The position numbers and the translations under genes are program-made. DNA of 64,000 bases from contig NZ_CP080382.1 of assembly GCF_019443425.1 (NCBI RefSeq), positions 372,001 through 436,000 on the forward strand, in the 5' to 3' direction. The stretch is from Arthrobacter sp. PAMC25284 (GTDB lineage: Bacteria; Actinomycetota; Actinomycetes; Actinomycetales; Micrococcaceae). Below, piece after piece: positions 49,578 through 60,074 of the stretch (the first letter of the stretch is position 1; each line of letters opens with the position of its first letter). The notes below the pieces were generated by a model, which saw only the letters and a program-made list of their open reading frames with translations, was not told the DNA's origin and did not search any database.

Positions 49578-51146
49578 GTGGTTCGTCCCCCTGAAAACCG
49601 TGCGCACGATTCCGGTGCGCCGGCACGATCGAGCGCTGCTGCCCGGCACTCGGAGGACCGTTCCGTCGGGCCGGCGCGCCACCTGGGTGCTATCCGGGGA
49701 GCTCCGGCCTGGCTGAAAATCGGCACCGGCGTCGTCGCTGTCATGCTCGTCGGCGTGCTGGCCTTCGGGGCCTATTGGGTCATCCGGCTGCAGGGAAACA
49801 TCACGAAGGCGCCGTTGAGCGCCGGCACGGGCGCGGGCGGAACCGTGAGCAGCGACGCTACCGACCGGATGCAGATCCTGATCCTGGGATCCGACACCCG
49901 CGACGGAAAGAACTCCGACTATGGCACCTCCGACGACTCGACCGGGTACGGCCACTCGGATGTCATGATGCTGGTTGACATCTCGGCCGACAACAAGCGG
50001 GTCAACGTCGTCAGCTTCCCCCGCGACCTGCTCGTGGATATCCCGCAGTGCAGGGATCCAAAGACGAAAACAGACTATCCTGCGCGGACGGGCACGATGA
50101 TCAACACGGCGATGTCCGAGGCCGGAATCGGTTGCGCCGTGGATACGGTCAACAAACTGACCGGGCTGAAGATTGACCACTTTATGATGGCCGATTTCAA
50201 CGCTGTCAAGGAGCTTTCCAACACCGTCGGCGGCGTGAGCGTCTGCATCAGCGACGCCGTGTACGATCCCGATTCGCGGCTCAGGCTGCCCAAGGGCACC
50301 TCGTCGGTGCAGGGTGAGCAGGCGTTGGCCTTTCTGCGGACCCGCCATGCCTTTGCCGACGGCGGCGATCTGGGCCGGATCAAAGCCCAGCAGGGATTCC
50401 TGTCCTCGCTGACACGCAAGCTCAAGGACGAGGGCACGCTGTCCAATCCCGCGAGACTGCTCCAGATCGCCGACGTCGTGACGCGGAACCTCACGATTGA
50501 TGACGGACTCGCCTCCATCCCTACGCTCGTGACGGTCGGCAACCGGCTGAAGAACATCGACGTCGACAAGGTCGCGTTCATTGCGGTCCCCACTGTTCCG
50601 GCGCAACTGGACGTCAATCGCCTGGAGCTCGCAGAGCCGGACTCCTCCCAGCTGTTCTCCGCGATGCGCAATAACGTGGACCTCACTGACCCCACGGGGA
50701 CGGCATCGGCAACCGCCGGGGCGGGCGCCACACCGGAACCAACGCCCGGCGGCGCCGCACCCGCTTACGACAAGGCGCTTCAGCCCGTCGCCGTGGCGAA
50801 CGGCTCAGGGGTCCCGGCCCGGGGCCAGGAAATTATGCAGGTCCTGACCTCGGACGGGTTCGCCCAGGCGAGCCAGCTCACCGCCCCGGCGGTCAACGCG
50901 ACCGTTGTCTACTACGGGGCGGACTCCGCCGACGCAGCGGCCGACGTCGCCGCGCTGCTCGGGGTGGCGCCGGCCCAGGTGCTGGCGGCAGCCGGGGTTA
51001 CCGGGGTGCAGGTCTATCTGGGCGCCGACTTCGCGACCGGCACGCCGACCGGCTCCGCCGCGGCTCCGCTTCCGGAGGACATCGTCAACCAGACAGCCGG
51101 AGACTCGGTCTGCCAGCAGGCAAACCCGGCACTGATCGTCCGCTGA
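49578..51146 (+). CDS. LytR-CpsA-Psr (LCP) family protein
   Basis: LCP proteins attach phosphate-linked glycopolymers to peptidoglycan outside the membrane. The protein has 522 residues from GTG 49578. A cytosolic tail of about 45 residues is followed by one transmembrane helix (IGTGVVAVMLVGVLAFGAYW). The LCP domain has ILILGSDTRDGKNSDYG with the conserved Arg/Asp, HSDVMMLVDISADNKRVNVV, SFPRDLLVDIPQCRD and QGEQALAFLRTRHAFADGGD. The C-terminal LytR_C domain follows a Thr/Ala/Pro linker (PVAVANGSGVPARGQEIMQV). TAAAAT at 49537-49542 could be the -10. Confidence 0.93.
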   Translation: MVRPPENRAHDSGAPARSSAAARHSEDRSVGPARHLGAIRGAPAWLKIGTGVVAVMLVGVLAFGAYWVIRLQGNITKAPLSAGTGAGGTVSSDATDRMQILILGSDTRDGKNSDYGTSDDSTGYGHSDVMMLVDISADNKRVNVVSFPRDLLVDIPQCRDPKTKTDYPARTGTMINTAMSEAGIGCAVDTVNKLTGLKIDHFMMADFNAVKELSNTVGGVSVCISDAVYDPDSRLRLPKGTSSVQGEQALAFLRTRHAFADGGDLGRIKAQQGFLSSLTRKLKDEGTLSNPARLLQIADVVTRNLTIDDGLASIPTLVTVGNRLKNIDVDKVAFIAVPTVPAQLDVNRLELAEPDSSQLFSAMRNNVDLTDPTGTASATAGAGATPEPTPGGAAPAYDKALQPVAVANGSGVPARGQEIMQVLTSDGFAQASQLTAPAVNATVVYYGADSADAAADVAALLGVAPAQVLAAAGVTGVQVYLGADFATGTPTGSAAAPLPEDIVNQTAGDSVCQQANPALIVR

Positions 51147-51159
51147 CCCTCCACCAGGA

Positions 51160-51185
51160 CCGGCCCGCGACACCCTGAGGGCCGG
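51160..51185 (+). terminator. Stem-loop after the LCP gene
   Basis: CCGGCCC and GGGCCGG pair (7 bp) with a 12-base loop, 13 bases past the stop. It separates the LCP gene from the four-gene operon. Confidence 0.5.
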
Positions 51186-51322
51186 CTGAGGTGCGGGCCT
51201 GCACTGCCGACCTCCGGGCCGGCCAGCCGGCGATCCGTTCTGCCATCTGCCCGGCTGCGGCCACGCACCGTACCGGAAGCGTAAGGATTGCGGTCTTGTG
51301 CCCCTCCGGCAGCGGGTCCTTA

Positions 51323-52300
51323 ATGGGTCATATGAGCAGGGAGCGTTCGGCGACGATTGCAACTGCGGGTCCCCTCGGCACCGGGGACGACCGGCTGGTC
51401 CGCGCTGGGATTTGCGCATTGCGGGTCGGGGTTGCCCTGATGTGGATCCAAAACGTCGCCTGGAAGGTCCCCCCGGATTTTGGTGAGCGGGAAAACACGG
51501 GACTGTATCTTTTTACCCGCTGGGCCGTTGACTTCCCGGTGTTCCCACCCTTTGCGTGGTTCGTTGAAAACGTCGTGCTGGCCGCGTTCCCGTTATTCGG
51601 GTGGATGACGCTGCTGATGGAGGCCGGGCTCGGGGCGTTCCTGCTGATCGGCCTCGCCACCCGGTTCTGGGCAGTCGTCGGCATCGTCCAGTCCCTGGCG
51701 ATCACACTGTCCGTCCTCAACGCCCCTAACGAATGGCACTGGGCCTACTATCTGATGATCCTGGCCCACACTGCGATCTTCGCCACCGCAGCCGGACGTG
51801 CTTATGGCGTTGATGGAGTCCTCAGGCCCCCACTGGCTGGAATCGGGCAGGGGATTCGAAAAGATCCTCGCGAGGCTGTCATGACCCGGACCCGGTTCGA
51901 CCTGCCCGTTCTCACCCTGGGCGGCGCAGCGCTCCTGAGCTCGGTGTTTACCTTCTCCAGCGGCGGCCCCGCTCCTGTGGAGTTCATCCATATCCGGGGT
52001 GCCGGACTTGCCCTGCTCCTGATCTTTGGGGCGGCCGCGGTAGCAGCCGGGATAACGCGACTGCGGCTGTTGGCAATTATCGCCGGTGCCGGACTGGTCC
52101 TGGCAGCAGTGCTTCAACTGGTCCAGGCAGACCAAAACGTCAACTGGCTCAGCGGCGACGCTTCCACCGTCGCGCTGATGGGCGGGCTGGGGATCGGGTT
52201 GCTGGCCGTGACCCTGACACGGCGCCATTCAATCTCCGCGCATCCCGTTTCCACCACCCAGGACAGGACCCCCGATGACGAATCTGACCGATCTGCTTGA
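51323..52300 (+). CDS. DoxX/DoxD-like membrane protein
   Basis: The protein has about 325 residues and about eight transmembrane helices. The N-terminal half resembles DoxX and the DoxD large subunit of thiosulfate:quinone oxidoreductase: ICALRVGVALMWIQNVAWKV, FPLFGWMTLLMEAGLGAFLL and TRFWAVVGIVQSLAITLSVL. The C-terminal half has four more helices of no known family. The start is uncertain: ATG 51323 and ATG 51332 are both possible and neither has a strong ribosome site. The stop lies 26 bases inside the next gene, so it heads a tightly coupled four-gene operon. A redox or sulfur-linked role is inferred only from the family. Confidence 0.75.
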   Translation: MGHMSRERSATIATAGPLGTGDDRLVRAGICALRVGVALMWIQNVAWKVPPDFGERENTGLYLFTRWAVDFPVFPPFAWFVENVVLAAFPLFGWMTLLMEAGLGAFLLIGLATRFWAVVGIVQSLAITLSVLNAPNEWHWAYYLMILAHTAIFATAAGRAYGVDGVLRPPLAGIGQGIRKDPREAVMTRTRFDLPVLTLGGAALLSSVFTFSSGGPAPVEFIHIRGAGLALLLIFGAAAVAAGITRLRLLAIIAGAGLVLAAVLQLVQADQNVNWLSGDASTVALMGGLGIGLLAVTLTRRHSISAHPVSTTQDRTPDDESDRSA

Positions 52301-53426
52301 ACCCGTGCTATCCGCCGCCCGCGCCAATGCCCGCGACGTGGACGAAACGGCCAGGTTTCCTGACGAAGCCGTCCAGGCCCTGCGCGAATCCGGGTTGCTC
52401 GGACTGACCCTGCCGCAGGAGTCCGGTGGCCTCGGCGGTGGTCCGCTCGAACTCGTCGAGGTCCTGAGCGCCCTGGCCGGGGCCTGCGGATCCACCGCCA
52501 TGATCTACCTCATGCACATCAGCGCCGCGATGCCCGTGGCTGCGGCGCCGCCTCCGGGGCTGCCGGGCCTCGTCGCGGACCTGGCGAGCGGCCGCGCCCT
52601 CGGATCGCTTGCCTTCTCGGAAGCCGGGTCCCGGTCGCATTTCTGGGCACCTGTCTCGCAGGCACGGCAGAACGGTGCGGGCATAGTCCTCAACGCCAAA
52701 AAGAGCTGGGTGACCTCCGCCGGACACGCCGACGTCTACGTCATATCCACCCGGACCGCTGCGACGGACACGGTGGATCTGTTCGCGGTCCCGGCCGGCT
52801 GTCCCGGCGTCGACGTGGCCGGGGACTGGCGGGGCATGGGTCTGCGCGGGAACGCATCGAATCCGATGACCTTTACCGCTGAAGTGCCTGAGGACACCCG
52901 AATGGGCCCGTCGGGCGGCGGGATGGATCTGATGCTGCAGACGGTGCTGCCGTGGTTCAACCTCGGCAACGCGTCCGTCTCCGTGGGGCTCTCCCGCGCC
53001 GCCGTTGAAGCGGCAATCCGGCACACGAGCGCCGCACGGCTGGAACACCTGGCCGAGAGCCTGTCGGCACTGCCGACCGTCCGCGCCAGACTGGCTAAAA
53101 TGTCCATTGAACTCGCCGTCACGACGGCCTACCTGCATCAGGCCGCAGACCGCCTTGCTGAGCCCCGTGAAGACACCATGCTGCACGTCCTGGGGGTGAA
53201 AGCCGCGGCCAACGATGCCGCTCTCAGCATCACCGACGCGGCGATGCGTGTCTGCGGCGGCGCGGCGTTCTCCGAGCATCTGCAGATCGACCGCTACTTC
53301 CGGGACGCGAGGGCCGGCCACGTGATGGCACCGACGGCAGACGTCCTTTACGACTTTTACGGAAGGGCCATCACCGGGCAGCCGCTTTTCGACAGTCCTG
53401 CCGCAACCGTGCAGGCGACGGCGTGA
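52275..53426 (+). CDS. Acyl-CoA-dehydrogenase-like flavoprotein without the usual catalytic glutamate
   Basis: The protein has 383 residues and the full three-domain ACAD fold. Blocks include LRESGLLGLTLPQESGGLGG, ALGSLAFSEAGSRSHFWAPV, KSWVTSAGHADVYVISTRTA (FAD contacts) and ITDAAMRVCGGAAFSEHLQI. Where acyl-CoA dehydrogenases have the base in a YEGT-type motif, this protein reads GHVMAPTADVLYDFYGR, so the glutamate is replaced. It may be a monooxygenase-type relative, as in the DszC/SfnC group, rather than a beta-oxidation enzyme. It overlaps the DoxX gene by 26 bases and the next gene by 4 (GTGA). Confidence 0.85.
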   Translation: MTNLTDLLEPVLSAARANARDVDETARFPDEAVQALRESGLLGLTLPQESGGLGGGPLELVEVLSALAGACGSTAMIYLMHISAAMPVAAAPPPGLPGLVADLASGRALGSLAFSEAGSRSHFWAPVSQARQNGAGIVLNAKKSWVTSAGHADVYVISTRTAATDTVDLFAVPAGCPGVDVAGDWRGMGLRGNASNPMTFTAEVPEDTRMGPSGGGMDLMLQTVLPWFNLGNASVSVGLSRAAVEAAIRHTSAARLEHLAESLSALPTVRARLAKMSIELAVTTAYLHQAADRLAEPREDTMLHVLGVKAAANDAALSITDAAMRVCGGAAFSEHLQIDRYFRDARAGHVMAPTADVLYDFYGRAITGQPLFDSPAATVQATA

Positions 53427-54236
53427 ACGCCCCGCTCCTCGTGGGTTCGGTCGCCTACACCCCCACGGTCGTCACCATTTGGGAAGGGATCCGGGATTAC
53501 TTCGCCGGGACGCCGGCGGAGTTGGACTTCGTGCTGTTCTCCAACTACGGTCGCCAGGTGGATGCCCTGCTGGAGGGCACCATCGATATTGCCTGGAACA
53601 CCAATCTAGCCTGGGTGCGGACTGTCGCCCGGACTCAGGGCGCGTGCCGTGCACTGGCCATGCGGGACACCGATGCGGCCTTCCGGTCCGTCTTCGTGAC
53701 CCGTGCCGGCAGCGGACTGGCAGGACTGGACGATCTGCGCGGCCGGCGACTGGCCCTTGGGTCACGTGATTCGGCCCAGGCTGCAATCCTTCCGGTCCAT
53801 TTTCTGGCCCGGGGCCGGTCTTGGCAACGGGGCGGTGGAGCTGCTGCGGCTCAACAGCGACGTCGGAAAACATGGCGACACCGGCCGCAGCGAACTCGAT
53901 GCCTTGCGGGCAGTGCTCGACGATCGCGCCGACGCCGCCGCGATCGGCATCAACACGTGGGAGGCGATCGGTCGGGATGAGCTGATGCCCGGTGCCTTCG
54001 AGGCGTTCTGGGAGTCTCCCGTCTACAGCCACTGTAACTTCACGGCGCTGCCGACCCTCCCGGAGGAGCGCACCGCGCCCTGGGTCGAGCACCTGTTCGC
54101 GATGGACTGGGACAACGCGGCGCACCGGCCCATCCTCGAAATGGAAGGACTCCGCCGCTGGGTGGAGCCCCGGATGGAGGGCTATCAGACCCTCTTCGAT
54201 GCCGTCGATGAGCAAAGGATCGGCTCCCGATGGTGA
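53423..54236 (+). CDS. PhnD/SsuA-like substrate-binding protein, cytosolic, interrupted by an apparent single-base insertion
   Basis: The fold is that of periplasmic phosphonate/sulfonate-binding proteins. The first frame reads LLVGSVAYTPTVVTIWEGIR, FVLFSNYGRQVDALLEGTID and IAWNTNLAWVRTVA. The frame breaks after LPVHFLAR and resumes as GLGNGAVELLRLNSDVGKHG then DRADAAAIGINTWEAIGRDE. Removing one base in GGCCCGGGGCC (53807-53816) yields 270 residues. There is no signal peptide and no lipobox: the protein starts directly with the first beta strand, and no ABC permease or ATPase is nearby. It therefore probably binds a small molecule inside the cell, for the adjacent enzymes. An MqnA-like enzyme is a weaker alternative. 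Confidence 0.78.
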
Positions 54237-55234
54237 ATCCCGTCGTCATACTCGAACTCATGGAACGGATAGCAACCATCCCGGGCGGCTCCACTGTGAC
54301 GGTGCCGCTGGGAACCGGGGACCCGGCAGAGGCAGCCCACACCGTGGCCGCCTGGTGCGAGCGAACCGGCAACGAATTCGTGCATGTTCTCGACGGCGCC
54401 GTAACGGTCCGCCGGGGCCGTGCCGCCGACCCGCTCGCGGCGGTGGAGCCGGAACGGCAGCCCGGGACCCGGCTGTGGATGTACACGAACTTCGACTGCA
54501 ACCTGGCCTGCGACTACTGCTGCGCCCGGTCCTCACCGCAGACCGCCCGGCGTGCCCTCGGTATCGACCGGATACGCCGGCTCGCGGCGGAAGCCGTTGA
54601 CTCCGGGGTCAGCGAGCTGATCCTGACCGGGGGAGAGCCGTTCCTGCTGCCGGACCTGGACGAGCTCGTCGCCGTCTGCACGGACGCCCTCCCGACCACG
54701 CTGCTGACCAACGGCATGCTCTTTCGCGGGCACCGGCTTGAACGGCTGCGCCGCATGGACCGCGACAGGCTCACACTGCAAATCAGCCTCGACTCCGCCA
54801 TCCCGGAGGGTCACGACAGCCACCGCGGCAAAGGTTCCTGGGAAAAGGCGGTCGCCGGGATCCGGATTGCCCAGGATGAGGGGTTCAGGGTGAAAGTCGC
54901 GGCGACCCTGCCTGCCGCGCAAAGCCACGAACTCGCGCCATTCCACGAATTTCTCGATACCCTGGGTATCGATCCCGACGACCAGGTCATCCGGGCACTC
55001 GCGCACCGGGGCAACGCCGATGCCGGCATCGAATTGACGGTCGAATCCCTGATCCCCGAGGTCACGGTCACCGCCGAGGGCGTCTACTGGCACCCAATCG
55101 GCGCCGATGACACGGACCAGATGATCACCGCGGAAATCTTCCCCCTCGCCGCCGCCATCGATGAGGTCCGCCGCCGGTTTGCGGACCAACGGAGCCGCGC
55201 CGACGCCGCCAGCCAGTGGTTCCCCTGCGCCTGA
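54230..55234 (+). CDS. TusA-like domain fused to a radical SAM enzyme
   Basis: The protein has 334 residues. Residues about 1-62 resemble TusA (SirA) sulfur-carrier domains: PVVILELMERIATIPGGSTV, then HTVAAWCERTGNEF and DGAVTVRRG. The TusA motif CPxP reads MVNPV here, so the sulfur-carrying cysteine is missing. From about residue 82 comes a radical SAM domain with the cluster motif FDCNLACDYCCARS (CX3CX2C), the GGEPF block (ELILTGGEPFLLPDLDEL) and LQISLDSAIPEGHDSHRGKG. There is no SPASM-type second cluster, but the protein ends in FPCA. It overlaps the binding-protein gene by 7 bases. Substrate unknown. Confidence 0.82.
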   Translation: MVNPVVILELMERIATIPGGSTVTVPLGTGDPAEAAHTVAAWCERTGNEFVHVLDGAVTVRRGRAADPLAAVEPERQPGTRLWMYTNFDCNLACDYCCARSSPQTARRALGIDRIRRLAAEAVDSGVSELILTGGEPFLLPDLDELVAVCTDALPTTLLTNGMLFRGHRLERLRRMDRDRLTLQISLDSAIPEGHDSHRGKGSWEKAVAGIRIAQDEGFRVKVAATLPAAQSHELAPFHEFLDTLGIDPDDQVIRALAHRGNADAGIELTVESLIPEVTVTAEGVYWHPIGADDTDQMITAEIFPLAAAIDEVRRRFADQRSRADAASQWFPCA

Positions 55235-55289
55235 GCATTCCGCCCACCCATCAGCGGCGCCAAAAGCGCCAACGTCACCGGGGCCCGGG

Positions 55290-57242
55290 TCACCAGATAC
55301 TGACGCGGTCCTCCGCAGGCATCCACATGGCGTCCTGGCCGGTGACGCCAAAAGCGGCATGGAAAGCATCGAGGTTCCTGACGATCGCGTTGGTCCGGAA
55401 CTCGTTGGGGGAGTGCGGGTCCGTGGCGAGCCGGCGGACCGCTTCCTCGGCCCGGATGACCTGCCGCCAGCCCGCGGCCCAGGACGCGAAGAAGCGCTGA
55501 ACTCCGGACAGCCCGTCCAGTACGGGCGGCTCCTGGCCGTCGAGACTGATCAGGTAGGCCTTGTACGCAATGGCCAGGCCGCCGAGGTCGCCGATGTTCT
55601 CCCCCAGCGTCAGTTTTCCGTTGACCGTGTGGCCCGGCGCCGCGCTCGGGGACAGCACGTCAAACTGTGCCACCAGTTTCGAGGTCAACACCTCAAATGC
55701 GGCACGGTCGTCCTCGGTCCACCAGTTCCGGAGCATCCCGCTGCCGTCGTACTGCGAACCCTGGTCATCGAAACCGTGGCCGATCTCGTGGCCGATCACG
55801 GCTCCGATGCCGCCATAGTTGACGGCGTCGTCGGCGTCGGCCGTGAAAAACGGCGGCTGCAGGATGGCAGCCGGGAACACGATCTCGTTGAGCAGCGGGT
55901 GATAGTAGGCGTTCACGGTCTGCGGCGTCATGAGCCACTTTTCCCGGTCGACAGGCTTGCCGACCTCATCGAGGTGACGGTCGACGTCGGCGCTGTGGGC
56001 GCGCTCGACATTGCCCAGCAAATCCCCGGGAACAATGTCGACGTCCGCATAGTCGATCCACTGGTCAGGGAACCCGATTTTCGCCCCAAACGAATCCAGC
56101 TTCTTCAGCGCCTCCAGCTTCGTATCCGCACCCATCCACGCCAGGTCGCTGATGGACCCGCGGTAGGCCGCAATGAGGTTCGCGACGAGCGTCTGCATCC
56201 GGGCCTTGTGCGTGTCGGGGAAGTGCCGGGCCACATAGATCTGGCCCACGGCTTCGCCAAGGGCTGCTTCGACGACGGCCACTCCACGCTTCCAGCGGTC
56301 CCGGATCCGCGGGGTACCGCTGAGCGTGGTCCCGTAGAACGCGAAATTGGTGTTCACAAACTCCGTGGACAGGTACGGCGCGGCGGCACTGATGACGCGC
56401 ATGGCGAGCCAGTCCTGCCAGGCCGCGAGCGGCTCGGAATCGAGCAGACCAGCCGCGCCGGAGAAGAAGTCCGGGGTGCTCACGACAAGTTCTGCGCGCT
56501 TCTCCGCAGCAATGCCGGCGGCGTCGAACCACGCGCCCAGGAGCGGGAACAGCTCCGCCGCTTCGACCGCGGACTTCAGGTTGTAGGTCTTTTGCGGATT
56601 GCGCAGCGTGACGTTGTCCCAGTGATGCGAGGCGAGGGCGGTTTCGAGCCCCACAACCCGGTCGGCGGCGTCCGCCGGGTCCGCGACACCGGCCAGGACG
56701 AGCATCGATTCGACGTGCTCCCGGTACGACTGCACCATCGGCGCGAACTTCTCCACCCGGTAATAGGACTCATCGGGGAGGCCGAGGCCGGCCTGGCCGG
56801 TGTAGAGCAGCACCCGGTCCGGGTTGCCGGCGTCCGGCGCCGGGTAGATATAGAACAGGCCGGACACGTCGGCCCGGAACAGGCGTCCGGCAAGCGCGAT
56901 GAGTTCGGCCACCGATGTGGTGGCGAAAACCTCGGCGAGACGCCCGCGGACGGGTTCCAGGCCCTTGGCCTCGACCGCGGCCTCGTCCATGAAGCTGCTG
57001 TACAGGTCGCCGATCTTCCGTTCGACGCCGGTGGCCTCGCCGCCGCGGTCCGCGGCCTGTTCGATGATCTCCTTCACAGCCAACTCGGACGCATCACGCA
57101 AGGCCGTGAACGTACCCTCCAGCGGACGGTCGTCCGGAATCGTGGTGCTCTTGAGCCATCCGCCATTGACGTGTTGATAAAGGTCGTCCTGTGGCCGGAC
57201 ACCGGCGTCAAAGATGGAAAGATCGATTCCCGAAAGCGGCAC
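55290..57242 (-). CDS. M13-family (neprilysin-like) zinc metallopeptidase
   Basis: The protein has 650 residues from GTG 57242, which follows AAGGGAG by five bases; a TTG at 57263 is less likely. The zinc motif is HEIGH in GAVIGHEIGHGFDDQGSQYD, with the third ligand glutamate and partner aspartate in LTLGENIGDLGGLAIAYKAY. The substrate-binding VNAYYHPLLNEIVFPAAILQ is also intact. The C-terminal signature VRTNAIVRNLDAFHAAFGV is of M13 type and ends shortly after. No signal peptide is visible, so it is probably cytosolic, as for many bacterial M13 (PepO-like) enzymes. Confidence 0.93.
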   Translation of the reverse strand: MPLSGIDLSIFDAGVRPQDDLYQHVNGGWLKSTTIPDDRPLEGTFTALRDASELAVKEIIEQAADRGGEATGVERKIGDLYSSFMDEAAVEAKGLEPVRGRLAEVFATTSVAELIALAGRLFRADVSGLFYIYPAPDAGNPDRVLLYTGQAGLGLPDESYYRVEKFAPMVQSYREHVESMLVLAGVADPADAADRVVGLETALASHHWDNVTLRNPQKTYNLKSAVEAAELFPLLGAWFDAAGIAAEKRAELVVSTPDFFSGAAGLLDSEPLAAWQDWLAMRVISAAAPYLSTEFVNTNFAFYGTTLSGTPRIRDRWKRGVAVVEAALGEAVGQIYVARHFPDTHKARMQTLVANLIAAYRGSISDLAWMGADTKLEALKKLDSFGAKIGFPDQWIDYADVDIVPGDLLGNVERAHSADVDRHLDEVGKPVDREKWLMTPQTVNAYYHPLLNEIVFPAAILQPPFFTADADDAVNYGGIGAVIGHEIGHGFDDQGSQYDGSGMLRNWWTEDDRAAFEVLTSKLVAQFDVLSPSAAPGHTVNGKLTLGENIGDLGGLAIAYKAYLISLDGQEPPVLDGLSGVQRFFASWAAGWRQVIRAEEAVRRLATDPHSPNEFRTNAIVRNLDAFHAAFGVTGQDAMWMPAEDRVSIW

Positions 57243-57343
57243 GGATACTCCCTTGAGAGGCAACCCGGTCCCGACGCTGGCGGGACAGGGTCTGCATGGT
57301 GGACGGTGAAGTGGTCTGGCTCCATCATCTTACGCACCCGTGT

Positions 57344-57349
57344 TACTGT
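57344..57349 (+). promoter_or_regulatory. Candidate -10 hexamer of the leuA leader
   Basis: TACTGT fits TANNNT and ends six bases before GTG 57356. The spacing is the same as in the leuS leader, and suggests a leaderless transcript. Confidence 0.4.
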
Positions 57350-57355
57350 GAAATG

Positions 57356-57412
57356 GTGCGCGCAGAACTCCTTCTTCTTAGCTGCCGCGGCGAGGCCTCA
57401 GACGCAATCTAG
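57356..57412 (+). CDS. Leucine-rich leader peptide upstream of leuA
   Basis: The frame from GTG 57356 (or ATG 57353) to TAG reads VRAELLLLSCRGEASDAI, with four consecutive leucine codons (CTC CTT CTT CTT). It ends 79 bases before leuA. Most actinobacteria have a conserved leucine-responsive leader ahead of leuA, described as a pseudoknot (LEU element) rather than a classical terminator. I see no T-tract terminator here, in line with that. Stalling at the leucine codons would change the folding of the leader RNA. Confidence 0.7.
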   Translation: MRAELLLLSCRGEASDAI

Positions 57413-57467
57413 CGCAAGGCCCACCCTCGCTGCGGAGTTTGTGTTGCCCGGCCACCTTTCACCCTGA

Positions 57468-59231
<1,764 letters not shown>

Positions 59232-59322
59232 GAGTTCATGAGTGCGCCCTGCGCCGCCGGGACATCGGCGGTGAAGGGCGCGCTCATGCCGTGTTTCCCG
59301 ACAGACAGTGCGAAGATTAACC

Positions 59323-60072
59323 GTGGCCCCATCCTTTGCAGCGCGCACCTACCGCGACGACGCCGTGGTGCTTCGCACCCATAAACTGGGCGAGGCCGAC
59401 CGCATCATTACGCTGCTGACCAAGCATCACGGCCAGGTCCGGGCCGTTGCCAAGGGAGTCCGCCGCACCAGCAGCCGCTTCGGTGCCCGGCTGGAACCCT
59501 TTATGGTTGCCGATCTCCAGCTCATCTCCGGCCGCAGCCTGGACATCGTCACGCAGGCCGTCGCGAAGGGCGCCTACGGCGGCGCCATTGCCGCCGATTA
59601 TGGCCGGTATACGGTGGCGGCGGCCATGACCGAAACTGCCGAGAAACTCACCGACGTCGACGGCGAGTCCGGAACCGCCCAGTACAACCTGCTCGTGGGG
59701 GCACTGGCCTCCCTGAGCCGTTCGGACCATGCCCCGGAACTGATCCTCGATTCCTATCTGCTCCGGGCCCTGTCCACCGGCGGGTGGGCGCCCAGCTTCA
59801 CTGACTGCGCACGCTGCGGTGCCGCCGGGCCGCACAATGCCTTTTCCGCGCCGCTCGGCGGCATGGTCTGCCCGGACTGCCGGCCGCCGGGATCCCCGGC
59901 CCCCGCCGTGGAAACTGTACTCCTTCTGGGTGCCCTCCTCACCGGGAACTGGGCGACGGCGGACGCCTCCGCCACCGTCCACCGTCGTGAAGCCGCCGGT
60001 CTGGTTGCGGGCTACTTGCAGTGGCATTTGGAACGTGTCCTTAAATCCCTCAAACACGTGGAGCGTACTTAA
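59323..60072 (+). CDS. recO: DNA repair protein RecO
   Basis: RecO anneals DNA and loads RecA with RecR at gaps. The GTG at 59323 gives 249 residues and begins right before the conserved [20 protein letters not shown]; a GTG five codons earlier is also possible. The N-terminal OB fold includes [20 protein letters not shown]. The zinc site is made of [11 protein letters not shown] and [10 protein letters not shown]. It is followed directly by uppS, the usual actinobacterial order. Confidence 0.94.
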   Translation: MAPSFAARTYRDDAVVLRTHKLGEADRIITLLTKHHGQVRAVAKGVRRTSSRFGARLEPFMVADLQLISGRSLDIVTQAVAKGAYGGAIAADYGRYTVAAAMTETAEKLTDVDGESGTAQYNLLVGALASLSRSDHAPELILDSYLLRALSTGGWAPSFTDCARCGAAGPHNAFSAPLGGMVCPDCRPPGSPAPAVETVLLLGALLTGNWATADASATVHRREAAGLVAGYLQWHLERVLKSLKHVERT

Positions 60073-60074
60073 CA

